Shown piece by piece: positions 1 to 14,274 of a DNA stretch of 64,000 nucleotides; position 1 is the stretch's first letter; every line of letters begins with the position of its first letter. The position numbers were made by a program, and so were the translations under genes. The stretch covers positions 16,511,501-16,575,500 of the forward strand of contig NC_090131.1 in NCBI RefSeq assembly GCF_040581485.1, in the 5' to 3' direction. The DNA is from Linepithema humile (taxonomy: Eukaryota > Arthropoda > Insecta > Hymenoptera > Formicidae). The notes under the pieces were generated by a model. That model ran no database searches. It was not told the DNA's origin and saw only the letters and a list, made by a program, of their open reading frames with translations.

Positions 1-3000
1 CGTCGGGGCTCACGAGTCGAATTAACGGCACCGGAAATATGAAGTAACGCGGGCGCATTATGCGCTCGGGCGTATGGGAGAGAACGCGCGCGCGGAACAA
101 GGCGCGTTACCACCCACAATCACTTGCCAAAACGCGCCTCGCTCGTGATTTCCACGCGGCACGCAGCACCGGTCCCGAGACGCCACACGTCAGAATGTTT
201 GAGATGGGTTCGCCCCGGGCGCTGAGGGAACCAATCGCCGATCTTTCACAGAAACGTCGTCGGCGTTTACGTTCGCGCGATCTTTGGAGATTACTTTGTG
301 CTTTCTCCTTTTAGCGAGATCTAAGTTCCTCATTAAACTTATGGGAAATCCTAATATGCTTTTTAATTATGTTCAGTTTAACAATCATTAGCTGCATAAT
401 TCGAGCGATCCGAAAACTTAATGACGCGTTACAAACATTATTATATATCGTGGAAAATGGAGATGCTTGCGCGATGCTTGCTCGCAAAACTAAAAAAAGT
501 TTCAGCTTCTTCGAATGTTCTCCCGTGTACTCCCGGAGTATCGCGAAAGGGTATCTCTTCGCGCTTGCAGAATATATATGCAGTGTTCTGCAATACAAGG
601 CAGACGACATGCGGAAACCTATGTTCAGTGTCTGTGCAAATAAAGACATCTCGCGTGAAGTATCAAACACCCACGTTTCTTGCTTGCTCGAATGTACTTG
701 TTTCGTATTCGTGGAGAATTTCGGTTCATGTATTCTTCGATCGTAGCAAATCTTATAATGTTTAGATCATTATCTTATATTTTATTTCTCCGATTTTTAT
801 CTCAATATTTGCTTTATTGACTAGCTAAAATATTTAAACTTACGTTTCCTATATTACCTGTCATTATGTTAACAAAATTTATCCACACAAATTTTAAATT
901 CCGCAGATTAAAAATTAAATTTTGATAGTTGTCTCTTTTCATTGATATCACATTACGGCGCATTTAGCAAACGTTAACCGTGTAATCATATCAAAACGTG
1001 CGATAGATAAAGAAAACGAGCGGAGGAAACATCGAAATTAAGATTCACTTTATCAGCGTACGTGACGACATACAGATATGTGAGAAGCCGCATAGAAAGA
1101 CTAAAACCGCTTGTAAGAGAGCGAGACAAACAAGAGTGGGACAGCGCGTTGCAGAGGTGGAGAGGAGTTGATAACGTTAATGAATACAGTTGGATGCAGC
1201 ATGAGTCAACAGCCCTATGCACAACCCTATACGCCACAAGCAGAAGGAACCTGATGCTGCCGTAGCTCGACAGTCCTCGGACTGTGTAGCAAGCTCGCGT
1301 TGCACACGTTTCAATTAACATCGCGTTTCACGTGAAATTGCTTAATACGCCGCACACGCGGCTAACAAGCTGCTATCAACGTGATTATCGTCGGTAATTA
1401 GTTTACGTTTACGGTACAAGCCGAACATTGCACGCCGCGGGAATCAGCTACCTGTTTATTCTTCAAAGATAATAACATTAACTTTAACTCTTCGTTAATT
1501 AACAAATTAACAGTTCATTAACAGTATCATTGAATTTTGAATACATCTATATTACTCGCATATACGTTGCTTATAATTTAATAAATACCTACACAATAAA
1601 ACAAACTGTTCAACTTCAATAATAATTTAAATTTTTCTTATTAAGAACAGCACATAAACATGTGCAGTTTATGTCTCTACGTCTTCTTTTGATTGCTTGT
1701 TCCAATCAAGCAAATCAATTATCGAATAAATATAGGACACTTGTTGCTATAAACCGGCTATTCAAGGCACGTCATTAATTGTGGCGAATTTAAAGACTCT
1801 ATCGCGATCGAATGTAATCTCATTGCTCGCTCGTTCATTCTTCGCGTTCCTTTTCTCCTTCAATTGCTGACCGCCGATCCTGAACATACAGCGAAATAAG
1901 AAAATGTCATTTGCCTTCCGAATACCATTCTTGGCAGCGAGTGGCGCTATAAGGTTATTTTTGGCACGCTTGCGGCGTTTCGTAGACGCGCTCAAGATAT
2001 CCTTGAGGCAAAGGATCAACACCTTCGATCTTCCGGGTGCGCAAAATATTCCGACCGGTGTAAGTCAACGTTACCGTCTGATAAATCCCGTCGATACGAG
2101 CACCGCGGCCTCCAAAGAGCGCCGACCGAAGCCAAGTGGCATAAACTCGAGGAGGAAAGATTGACACAGAAGACTTCCTCTTTCTTGCGGGACTTTGCAC
2201 GACGCGCTATGTTGGTTTAGCCTTGCCTGCCCGCCTCGTCTCCTCGTCCCATCCACCTCCGCACTTTCGCCAGAGTTCAAGGATATCTAGGATATTAAGT
2301 GGCGCCTAGTTTTCACCTCTGGAGAGGAGATAGTCACTCTTTCTCCGTCTCTTTCACTCTCACTCCCTCATTTCGATCGCGGCAGTGCCGGTAACCGATC
2401 CGATCCTATCAAGGATGCAGTTAATTACACGTCGCGCAACAGCCGAGCCACAAAGCCATCAGGTCTCCCTCAAAGAGATCAACAAAAGAGCGGGTGCGTC
2501 GGGACCAGACGGGCGTCCGCCGCGATAGGCTGCGCTCGCATACCTGCCGGCTATTAACTGTTGATGCGAATCACCGTTTTATCCTCGAATTATACAAATC
2601 GGGCCGCGTCCTTTGTGCCGGCCGATCGACGACCGAGGGAGGAGAGCGAGAAGCCGGGGTGATCGCGAAAGGTCGTGCTTTGACCCGCCCGGCCGACCGG
2701 TCGGCCGGGTTGTTCCCGCATTAAGGAAATACCTCGTGTATATTTATTACGTCGTCAATTCGCGGTTGAACGAGTAAATAGTATTTAATGCCGTGACAGG
2801 CGAAAAATCCGACGTTATTAAGAGCGTGCGCGCGCGTGTCACGTTTTTCGCACGATGCACTTACGAGAATGTTTTTAGTAGCGCCCTCGCCGCGGAGAAA
2901 TAATCGCGTCGAATATCACCGCGGAACGTCTTCATATTTCTCCGCCGAACGCAAACACTTCCCAACACGCTCGTGGGAGACACGATAATTAATACTTTTA

Positions 3001-4518
3001 TTAGCGTAATAATAAATAGTTTTTATACATCGTAAGAAATCGCCGCTAATTACGGTACACGAGCATTACTCTTCCTCGATCGTATAATGCAGTCTTTACA
3101 CATTAGTCGAGCATATGAGTACTTAGAAAATATCCCTCGCACGCACGAAGAGAAAGAAAGAGAAGACGGAAGATGAGCAAGAGTACGGATACGGCGCACA
3201 GTGTTCGGTAAATCATTGGACGTTTATTGCGGTTAATTAGTCGACTGACCGCCCCGTCGGACTGTTTTGCATGTACCATGTCGAAGGAGGAGAACCACAC
3301 GCGTGCGCGCGATGGCGCCGTGCAAACGTTAACATGCGTCTCCATCTCACACGAAGTACGAGGAATTGGATATTATCTCGGATACTCGTTGCCATGTTCT
3401 CGGAATTTCGAGAATTTTACACAATCTCTTCCGGCTACCAGATGACCATCGGATGAGGATTTCAGTAATTGCGTCCTCTCCATTTATATCGCGAGACATT
3501 TCATGGTCAGTTAAAGCAAGACGCACGATTGCTGGTAATATATTCTATTATCTGATTGTATTTTCGTGAATTTTATAATTTTGCTATTCCCATTTTAAAT
3601 CTTTTTTTTTTTTCAATAAATAACTAAATAATAAATTAAGAATTTATAATTTTTTTCGAGAGTCCTAATATCGCGTAAAAGATAAATCAATAAAAATATT
3701 GGATAATCTGAAGCATCAAAAGATTTGCTTGATTTCATATAGTAAATGTTTTATGCATATCTCATCATATCGCAAGCCACAGATTTTTAATTAAAAATGC
3801 ACGACTGGAAATAATTCTTTCATCGTTTGAGAAACCGCGTCTGCACAGTTATTAAGTGCGGAAGTTGAATCATCGCTCCGTGACGAATGATTAAAGCCGA
3901 GCGCGACAAAAATCGTTGCGGTGGCTCAACGACATCGCGATACCAGATTCATCGTGCAAGGTCGATCGTAACTAAACTCATTATTCGCTGCAATATGAAC
4001 TAAGATATTCCGGACAGTGTAACACGATTCGCGCTATATAGCATGCGCTTTACGACCTAAATTAGCGGCCGAAAATATCGAGACAGTGGGAACGGCGAGC
4101 GATAAATTTCTGACGCGATATTTCGCCTCTGGTTTCTCGACAACGAAATGCTCGGAACCAGAAAAACGGTACATGCAGGACTGAGCTTTCTCGTTAAGAT
4201 GAAACACATGATTTACAGGCGGACGATTAACCAGCCGTCACCTGCGCTATGCGAATCACGCGCCGATCAATCGTCGTGAGAAGGGCAGTAAATGTGAAAT
4301 ACGATTAACATTAAGTTAGGGGTTAATGCAAGACGTAGCAGAATAGACTCACGTTGTGTCCTGCACGCATGCCTCTACAAGCCGAGTGGATTGCCAGCGG
4401 CGTCCATCGTAGTTTAATAGAAATCTATTCTATGCAAAACTGATCGCTTTTTGTAGCAGAAAAAAATCTTTCTGGATATTCAGTAAAAATAAAATATGTT
4501 AAAATAAAATGCTAAAGC
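1..4518. other. Intergenic or intronic sequence, no gene seen
   Basis: GC-rich and AT-rich patches alternate every few hundred bases. The open frames here are short (125 codons or fewer) and overlap on both strands without recognisable protein motifs, so I treat them as chance. If the PIR-1-like gene continues leftward from its exon at 4989-5068, this stretch is intron or later exons. I looked on the minus strand for the HC-x5-R phosphatase signature expected in the next exon and did not find it. Confidence 0.5.
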
Positions 4519-4827
4519 TACACTTTAAAAAGTTAATGTAAAATTACAATTATTATAGTAATTTCGATCAACTGTTATAGCTGTAAATTTTCAGATATGT
4601 GTAAATTTATAGCTTGCGGATAAAATTAATTTCTAGCGTTATAATAAAACTGTGAAAGTTTTTTGATAAAACTGCAAATTTACTTGCGCCATTTATTTCA
4701 TTATAATACTAGAAATTAATTTTACCTGCAAGCTGCAAATTTATATATATAGAAATTTACATCTATAATAATCAATCCCAAAATTATCCATTATAATTGT
4801 AGTTTTATACTAATATTTTACAGTGTA
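4519..4827. repeat. MITE-like foldback element, TA-flanked, Tc1/mariner type
   Basis: The two halves are imperfect reverse complements over nearly the whole 309 bp. The left end reads TA-CACTTTAAAAAG and the right end is the complement of TA-CACTGTAAAAT. Inner blocks around TAAAATTAATTTCTAG (left) and CTAGAAATTAATTTTA (right) pair almost perfectly. A TA dinucleotide at both outer edges fits the TA target duplication of Tc1/mariner transposons. There is no transposase frame, so it would be non-autonomous. The superfamily call rests only on the terminal TA and the size. Confidence 0.7.
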
Positions 4828-4988
4828 CTGTGTCTTAAAAATGCAACATATACAATGATATGCCTCCTTTGAAACAAACCGAGATTTGATGATTGATAAT
4901 CAATATAAATTTCGCATGCGGTGAGTGAAATGATACGTGACGTCATAGGAGAATATCTAATATTGTAAATAAAATAATCCATACTCAC

Positions 4989-5068
4989 TTTTTGATTATA
5001 TCCATAGGCGGCACTTTCCTCCCTGGTATGGCAATCTTTTCATATTTAACACCAGCATTTGTAAATTC
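4989..5068 (-). CDS. DUSP11: Exon of PIR-1/DUSP11-like RNA 5'-phosphatase (partial gene)
   Basis: The exon is bounded by TTATAG acceptor and GTGAGT donor on the minus strand. It reads EFTNAGVKYEKIAIPGRKVP in its first 20 residues, then PMDIIK, entering in phase 0 and leaving in phase 2. The pattern (aromatic/charged stretch, K-[IL]-x-I-P-G-[RK]-x-x-P) matches the segment that follows the R-Y-Y motif in PIR-1/DUSP11 proteins, before the loop holding the HCTHGxNRTG active site. PIR-1 enzymes remove gamma and beta phosphates from RNA 5' ends. The exon lies about 17 kb downstream of exon 2 on the same strand. The linking exon (about 45 residues with the I-D-L-T motif) was searched for and not found, so membership in the same gene is inference. 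Confidence 0.7.
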
Positions 5069-7760
5069 CTATAACAGAGACGTCCAACATAATGAATAAT
5101 CATATGCATGTTGTTACGTAACAAAAACAGAATATTCTCCGTCGCGTGAAACGCAGCTGCATTAATTGAGCACGGGCGTATAATTTGATCGACCGAGCTA
5201 TTGTCTTGTTAAACCCCGGAGCACTCATTAGCATCGCTAATTATCACACATAAAACCATCAATTATAAACAATGCGAGTAATCATATGTCTCTGGGTGCG
5301 AGCACGTCATCCGAGTGTGACGCAAGCCGAACGTTCGTGAACCGAGACAATCGATCGTTAGATAGAAAGCTTGCAAGGGCGGAAAGAAGAGACACGGCCG
5401 CGTAGAACTAATCAACACAAACGAAGAGAAGATGCAATCGTTTATAACTCGAAAAGTAACTCCTCGGCACAAGCATATTCGCCTGAAGGCAACGAGTGTT
5501 GCATATTCATGAATCTCTCTATTATTTGCTCTGGTCGGTGTTCTCAAATTTCAAACATATAATTAATAAATTTAAACAAGAAACAAGCTACTACTTAAAT
5601 CATATAAAAAATGAGTGCCACTGCGGAGAAAAAAATGTAAAGATATCTACAAATTTTAATAATCAAAATCGAAGAATAATTTGAAAATGAATAACAAGAT
5701 GTTGCAATTTTCGTATTGCATGTTAAGGTTTGCCTTGTATTGTTTTTAATTACTAACAAATGTTAGCAATAGAATGACAGTGTAATTCTAACCCGTTGTA
5801 TGATCACAGGCAACAGTTACCATTCCTTTTTCCACCCTAATGACAGATCACGTCATAATAATCAATCTTTTCGACTTTGCTTTTAGTGAGATATTAGAAA
5901 CTCAATCCTGGTGATCGTGCAGTATTGCTCTTAATGGCTATCTTGAGGCTATTTTCTCTTCTCAGGCCGTCGATGTGCGCAAGAAACTCTTTCACACGTT
6001 TAAAAGTACCTCCATCGTTCTCTATATCAACAAAATTTAAGTTCAATTATATAAAAAAAATGTTTTCTTCAAAATTACGAAATTTCTTTAAAATTAGAGC
6101 TCTTTATAAATTCTTTAATATTTGCACGGAAAAAATTCTCTAATTATATTTAATGCGGGTTATATATTTATGAGATTTGAAAAAGGTAGAAATATAAAAA
6201 TGATCATACACGAAACTAGGAGAGCAAAAAAAGTCACATTCTGTTACTGACGATAAAATCTTCACGAGCCGGCACACGAGGTGCTTTGTCTCTATAATCT
6301 CGTTTTTTCCCGTGACGTCGACCACAGGCAGGAAAATTAAAGGACCGGCTAAGCGCTTCATTATATATGTATAATGCGCTCTAATTAGGCGTGGGCGACA
6401 CCGACAGATCTCTCTGTTAATTATCGTTGCCCCACAGCTCTATTGATGTTCACGGCGGCGTGTGTAGTGTTTTTAAAACACATCTCCCTAAGATCCCTCG
6501 CTCTCCTCGCGTGGCAAATGGCTGTCCAAACGTCGGTGGGACAAAAAGCAGAAGATAGAACCGACTTCACGACTTATTAATATAATTGATCGGTCTTCGG
6601 CCCTGACAGCTCTGACCCAGAAAACACCGCGGACACATTCCCGCTCGGTCAGTCAGCCGATCGAGTCGTTGGCAGCCGACTATTCCAAAAATCTAATAAT
6701 AAGTTCATTAACTCGCGGTCTCTCTATCTTCGTTACAAATCAGTCGAGCCGCTCTCGAGCGTTCTTCAAGTCGGAACTGACCCCGGCGCGATATTAGGAT
6801 GTCTAGGGGCGAGAACAAGTGGAGGAGCGCAGCTGAGGGAGAAAGAGGGAAGACATGATAGACAAATGAAGATAACAGTCAAATGGCGAAGTTCGAGGAA
6901 GAAAAGGGAAGAATTTGTGTATATCTGCTTGATCAAGAAATGCGGCAGGTGACAGCTTGCGAGAGAATGAGAAGAGAAGACGTCTCATGTCTCGAGTTAC
7001 TAAAAGGTAAGGGAATGCGTACATAAACATAGCGAATTATGACTTGAAACTCGAACGACACGCGATATGTTTGTGAATTTAATTCGCGTTGCAATATCAG
7101 TGTTATTCCATCAAATGATACTGCCAGCGTGTGGCCCGATTTTCATCGTTTACAACAATTTCAGGTAAAAAATTTATTTACATGTGCAACAGTGTTTCTT
7201 GCAAAATCAGCGTAATTATCGACAAATTAGTAAATCTGCAAAAACATCGCGGGTCGATGCGTATCTGGCTTCGCTGTACAATAATTCCAAGACATCCAAT
7301 AATAATTTAAATTCCGGCTCTATGCCTTACCTTTTTGTCATAGTAGCGGCACGTGTTTGTCAGGTCGACGATATACTTGAGATGAGGAAACGTTTGCAGC
7401 AATACTGCCGTTGTAAATCTGCAACAACGGACATGGCCGTATTATAATGTGTGCCCTGAAATGGCATTTCGATTTATCGATCGCTCGTAAATCGCTGCGC
7501 TACTTGAACCGTAAAACAGCAAGTGTGACGTCTTCCTTCGCATAGACAGAGAGATGATAGGAAGGTCTCAGTCGGCTGAGATGGCGTGCACGGCGAGATC
7601 CCTCTCGAGGGGCGCGATCTTTATGACTGGATGATATATTAAGGGAAGCGAGGAATCCGAGATTCCAAGCAAAAGGGATCAGATTTAGGCGGGGGTGTCG
7701 GCCCAAATAGTTTCACCATCCCTTTCGATATATCAAAACCTTCTGAAAGACGTACCAGGT

Positions 7761-7880
7761 GCACGCACGCACGCACGCACGCATGCATGCGTGCATGCGT
7801 GCGTAGATACGGAAACGAGCGCGGTTCTGCTTTGCCTCGAACGAACGAACGAATGAACGAACGAACGAACGAACGAACGA
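7761..7880. repeat. Compound tetranucleotide microsatellites (GCAC/GCAT and AACG)
   Basis: From 7761 to 7805 the sequence is a run of GCAC units turning into GCAT/GCGT units. From 7838 to 7880 it is a run of CGAA (AACG) units with one ATGA interruption. They create the repetitive minus-strand frames seen here (runs of SFVR and similar), which are artefacts. Confidence 0.9.
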
Positions 7881-10800
7881 TTCCCCATAAATAAACAACC
7901 TTCGCTCGTGTCTGCGCTGAGATGTTATTAAAAAAAAGCGCTCCCGTGAAATTTATTAGGATACTAGTCGATTTAAAAGCTATTAACGGCAAGCTAATGC
8001 GACCTGCTAGATTTATGTAGCTGACCGAGTGAGAAGTATCGCGTCTTCGAGCGCGCCACTATAATCATTGCTATAATTTCCACGAGCGCCGCGATTTATC
8101 AACGAAGCTTCTCTTTTCTTTCTTTTTTTTTTTCGCCCCTCACGCGCGTCGGGTTACCGCGGCGCGACATCACTCCGTCGATCTCGCTAATGTGCCTTAG
8201 TAGACGCTCATGCATCATCCCCTGTCGGTCAGGAGAGAAATTCTGCACCGTGTCGTAAGCGCGATGTCCACGGAACGAGAGGTGATCGACCACGGTGTTT
8301 ATACGAGGTGTCCTGACAATTCATCTCGCCGCTTATCGACACAAGTCATCCTGATACTCACCGTTGCTCAGGCTGCAGGTTCTTCGCTATTGCCTGAAAC
8401 AAAAAAAACGATATTCGTAATTGAGAAAACGCAGCGAGAAATAATTAATCGTTCTCAGCAGCGACTGCATGATACTTCGAAGAAAACTTTAGACAGCGTC
8501 TTCGAACAACTTCATCTGCGCGATGATCGCCACCGTCACGTATTGCGTCTCGAGGGACTCGCGTGAATGTGTACGCAATACGCAAGTCATTCTCTGTTTC
8601 TGGCTAATTAATAGCACGAGCTTAATAGGCCGCACGAGACGATCGCGCGCCGCGATCGCGGACAGCTAAGGCGTATAGCTGGCTAACGAGTGATTGATTA
8701 ACTCAAATCTCACGTCGGATAATGATACGCGGCGGTGAAGACCGAGAGAAAGCCCGAAGGCACGCTCCAGCTACGGGCACGATGACTCGGTGATTATTAC
8801 GCCAACATTATTCGACACTGCGTATATCGATATCAAACACGCAGCCTACCGATTCTATCTCGTCGATACTCGTAGCATGTCGTGACGCGCATTTTTATGA
8901 ACGTTTGGGAATTATTTACGACGATTAAATCAGAAAACACACGTGTTGATTAGAAACACGAGAGAGTTGAGTAAACACAAAACGAGCACGGGGAATTATT
9001 GAATTAATGTTATATTTTTTCTTTGAGCGTGTAAAAATTCGCCCGTATGATGCAAGATTAAGAAAGTAATGATATGGCGCGTGCTATGTGTACACGTTCG
9101 TTTTAAATTAACCAAGCCGCATAGATCACAGCGTATGGTAAAATTGAAACTTTCGTTAGTCGCCTTGTAGCGCAGCACCCGCTATGGGTGGGCTAATGAT
9201 AATTACGGGTTTAGACGTGGCTATCCGATTGGCTGGGCGGAGAGATCGTATCTACGGATGAGTACGGAATGAGTATCGGTCGCATTAATAACGGTCTCGT
9301 GGTATAGCTTTCGAACGTAATAATCCGTCGTTGACTAGGCGTGAGATCTTTCCCTATCCTTTCGATAGCCAATCTTGTCGTTTGTTTCACGTTTTTCAAG
9401 CATTTTACAATTTCAGAATCGATGCGATGTCATTTATAGAATTCGGATTTGCGTACATTGCGAAAAGTATAAAAATACTGTACAAGTGTATTTCTTCCAT
9501 GCAACCTGTTTTATTCTTGGCAACAAATTTAAATGTAAAAAAAATTCGCATTTATCAAAAAAATGTATCGATATTTCCGTATACATTTAATATAAGCAAG
9601 CATCTTAAATAGGCGATTAAGTCTTTAATATCATAAAAAGTAACAATGCTATAACGTTAACAATTTAGTACCTGCACGTGGCATTGTGTATGATGCAACA
9701 ACACGAGATCAGAAATTCTCACAGCGAACAATACCACGACGCAATCGTAGCTGGCGAATGCCAGCGACCACCTTGCCTTTGACGAGTCGCGAGAGATTCA
9801 CGTATTTACGCTCCAAGTAAGGACAGGAGGCGCGAGGTAAATGCAAGGATTTACGAGCCGTCTCTCGGGAGAGGACATTCGCGGCACTCCTCGACGGGAA
9901 GACCGAGATCGGCGGTCGTGGAACACGACGAAGAGAAGAGTTGAAAGGAGAGAATGAGAAAGGCGAAGAGAGGAGAGAGAAAGAGAGAGAGAGGATACAG
10001 GTAGCTTTTGCGCACCTGCAAAATTTACTAACCCCGCTCGCGGCAGAGGTAGTTTATTTTTCACATGATACACTTCGTTTCTCGCGGTTGACAGTCGGAT
10101 CGCTCTCTCCGCTGATTCTACCATTCAATTTCACGATCCTTAGTCTAATATATGGGCCCGTCTAAATCAGGATTATCGGCCAATGGACCGCACCCGCATT
10201 GTGAATCTTCCTGACGGTCCGCACGAGTCCGCGTAGCGTGCATCGTGCGCGCCGGAAGCTCCCCTGCTGTACCCTCCAATTTTCATCCTATCCTCATTTA
10301 TCGTACTTTAATATCATCGAGTAATATTTTTATAAAAGTTACAAAATTTATTAAAAGGATTGTAAAAAAATTACGCTGTGCTGGGTGCAATAAAATAATA
10401 AAATTAAATACTTAGAATATTTGAAACAGATTTAATTTTAACAAGATTTTTATTTAAAAAAATTTTGAATCAGAAGAAATTATGCGCAACTGAATTAGAT
10501 ATCTTTTCGTATTCTTTTATTTTCTCATCTTTCGTTATCGTCTTATCTGAATTGAGAGGTTTGTTGCAGCAAACTCCATTTCTCAATTCTACCATACTGA
10601 ATAGCTCTCGTAAGTATCTTAATAATAGGCACAATACGCGGTAATTTGACGCAAAATTGGTCTAATGCAAACTAGAACAGTGCAATTCAAAGAGCGACGC
10701 GAACAATAGCGGCGAGTGAACAGCACATTTGTAACAGAAATGAGTGAAATGTTCCACGTCTAACTGCATTATTTCCTATAGATTGCTCATAAACTTCTAA

Positions 10801-12562
10801 CCACCTGAATAAGTATAGAAGACCAGGCAAAACGCAAGATTTGTCCGAAAAATCATATTTCGTTAATATTAATATAAATTATAAATAAGTGATTCAAAAT
10901 TTTAAATAATTATATACAAACATTTCAAATTTTAAAAATTTGCTGCTTCTACATAAAGAATCTAGAGCAACAAAAAGCGATTCCACAGAAATTTTCCGCA
11001 AACGAAATTAAGCACGAGGCCTACGAGAACAAGCAAAGAAAATAAGAAAGAGGAGGCCAGCGACCCACGAGAGAGGAACATTTCACGACATGAGAGAACG
11101 GGCGACATTTCTACGCGTTCATATAGAACCGTGCCGAGAGGCCATATAGACTGCTATATGACCATCTCGAGCTGATATATACGCGACGTTACCATATCCA
11201 CTTACTTCCTCGTTTGGCAAAAGACTCGAAGTCATCTGAAATGGGTCACCTATGGAGAGAAGACATGTGCGATAACGTAGACGCGCCGTTTATCAGTCAT
11301 CATCGATGATTTTTTAACAGTCGTTGAAAAATGCATCATCGACTGTGTATGATCTCGAGGGACAACGTGTCGAACCCGTTTAAAAATCAATATGCGCTGG
11401 CTGAACTCTTTACAGCATTTTTATTGCGGTAAAATCATAGCTCATGGCGATTTGTGCGCGATCGAAGAGCGCTTTCGATCTACATTCGCGAATAGATCGC
11501 ACGTCAATTTTGAACAAACATATCGAATGCGCGGTTGTTCTTAGAAAATAATCAGATCTCTCATCAAGTGTATTTACACAATAATAATATGCTCTAAATA
11601 ATATATTCTTGTTTCTATCTTTAAAATAATGGCTGCCAAAACTGCTTTCGCGTAATTGATTGTAGAAGATATTTCTTAATATCTTGAAAATAATTGTAGT
11701 TGCACGGAACGTAAGATAACAAATGAAACGCGGATTCATCAATCTTCGCTCCTCGCATGCACAGTAGGTGAACACTTTTGGAAATAGAATATCTTCGCAA
11801 AGGGTCAGTGAAAATTGATTCTCCGTCTGAACGCCCAGTCTGTAATAATTATACGTTGATTCGATATTCCGCGGCGCTTTTACGATTTTACGAAAGAAGA
11901 TTATCGAAAGAATTCGAAAGCGATCGACGCAATGTCGATCAGCGAGCACTCGGGTCCTATTGTGCTCGGCGAATCGACCATTAGTGAGGTCCCACGAGAT
12001 CTTATCGGCTATTATACGGTGATGGACTATAAGATATTTCGAAAACATTTCTCTCTGAGTGCTGCATAAAAAATTTACGAACAAATAATAGCTTGAGAAG
12101 CGTGTGAAGTCGATACATGTGTGAAAGGGGATCAACGAAACGATTTCGGCAGGCAGGAAGGTGCCAAAATTCTTCGAAAGTAAAGAAAAACGAGAATAGA
12201 AAGAGAAAGAAATTGAATAGATTTATTTCAACATGGACAGAGAATACTACAACCGTTTAGAAATTGATTATAGACATCGTACAACGGAGCGCGGTCTTGC
12301 CATTCTGTGTGGATAACGAATTAGTATCGCTCCGACACGCGGCTTTATAGACTACCATTGCGCACCGCGTGTTTCGTATCATCGGCTATCGTAGACGCTC
12401 GCGGCGAATGCGAGAGAACGTGTTTCCCAACCGTGTATAAATAATAGGGCCGCGTCGGCAGTCGCTATAATTCAATTCACACCTGATAACCGCGCGACCG
12501 TAGAATATATTTCCATATTACAGACTGTAATAAAATTAAAAATATTTTCGGGGCGGTCCACG

Positions 12563-12599
12563 CGCCCCGGGGGGTCCCCTCCCCCCCCCCCTCTCCCCG
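12563..12599. repeat. C-rich tract with homopolymer C run
   Basis: A block of G5, C4 and an 11-base C run, followed by CTCTCCCC. It is strongly strand-asymmetric, and the minus strand is G-rich with several G runs of three or more. It could form a G-quadruplex but is also a typical assembly-error site. Confidence 0.8.
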
Positions 12600-14259
12600 T
12601 GTTCGCCAGACGTACAGAATCGCGATTCTCTACGTTCGCCGACATCACGAATTTGTTCCCGGAATTTGTTTCTTGTTGTCGCCGGTGGTCCGTCGTCGGC
12701 TATGACATACGAGGGAACGTATGCAAAACGATACCGCGAGACTAAAATATTTATACGCCAGACGATCGGAGCGATACTAGACGCTAGACAACTAATTACA
12801 ACGAGCCGTGCGCGGATGAATGATGGTTTATTTGTATGACGTGCGGTAACGAATATTTGCGACCTATCGCCGTGTTCTATTTTGAGCAATGCATGCATAA
12901 GCTGAGACATAAACTTATGTGTGTGACGGCAGCTAAATCTTAACAGATAATAATTTAAGACATAACCCAGCTTTCCTACTTCTTCAAATTTTTTAAATTA
13001 ATTAATTGAATCCTATATTTTACTTTTTATTTCAATAGAAAATAGAGTAGATTGCAATAGAATTAGAAAACTCGAATAATTTAACAAATAGAAAAAAAAG
13101 GAAGACAGCTAATGAGTCAATGCAAGAAGAAGCAGAAAACAATGTGTATCAATTGCAATTCTTGATAATATTCTTCATAATATTTAATATTATAAACATT
13201 TTTATAAAATTATAAAGAAGTGCATACCAATATAAAATAAAAAAAAACAAGTCAAAGAAAACACTAATAAAAATTGATGTGTAATTTTCTAGGAACAATA
13301 TTGCGATATCGACACGATGCACGACGTCTCCTTTGCAGCGCAATCTCGACGTCGCCGACGTGCATTAAGGAATATTATGGGTGGGCATTAGAGAAGGAGG
13401 TTATAACGCTTTCGTGTGGGTAACGTCGAATGGAGCCCTAGTAGACTCTCTGAAGCCACGGTTGCGTGCCATCACTTTGCGGCGTCGGGCTTCCGGTATT
13501 CACGGCGCAGTTACAGCAAACGATCGAAATGACTTATACCGGCATTGGCATTTCCCAGTCAGGATCGAACGTCGCTTTTATTGCGGAATTCTTGCGAACG
13601 AGCATACTGCGAAATCGTAACGATGACCGGCGGACTCGGCATTAAGTCGTCGATGATACCGCTATTCCCGAAAGGAAGAAAGACACAGACGCAACTCTAT
13701 CATCGGACATTTTGCTTTTTTTCCTCCTACACTCGAGGGGTTATGCCCCCGAAGAAACAGCGTCTCGTCGGCGTGCCGGAGGTTCCAACGAATTGATTGT
13801 TTTAGCTACGGGGGTGAGAATACATTATACATTAACGAACGACCGGGCGCGACCGAAGACAAGATTAACGACCCGCAGGTATTTATGGCCGTGACTTGTC
13901 GGGATCGTTTAAACAAATGTTTGTTTCTTGCCTCGGCGCGACCCCGCCTCGTCAGTTTCACAAGAAGGAAAGGTAAGGTAAGAAGATTTTCCCGAGAATC
14001 TCAAGGTCCGTATCTGCCGTTCGCATGGCGCCGTCGATGCCCGGCGCACACTCAGTTCGCAGTTGACTGACTCTCCGTCTCCCTCTTTTTCTTCATCGTC
14101 CATCCGTCGACGACTTTTCCGGCAAATCGCGCGTCGCCGTGAAATTCATTCGTGCGCGACGGAAGCGGATCGACCGATGGATACCGCGACTATCGCCGGC
14201 TAAACAAATAATTCCTCCGATATTGCTCTATAATGCGCGTAACCGATCGCACGGTCCGT

Positions 14260-14274
14260 CCCCCCCCCCCCCCC
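14260..14274. repeat. Poly-C run
   Basis: Fifteen consecutive C residues in an otherwise GC-balanced stretch. The length is likely polymorphic or uncertain in the assembly. Confidence 0.85.

Noticed and set aside
7639..7992. Minus-strand frame with repeated SFVR
   Set aside because: Produced by the AACG and GCAC microsatellites.
12085..12125. Candidate for the missing PIR-1 exon (CIDFTRFSSYY)
   Set aside because: It superficially resembles the I-D-L-T...R-Y-Y motif but lacks a donor after YY and the surrounding family pattern.
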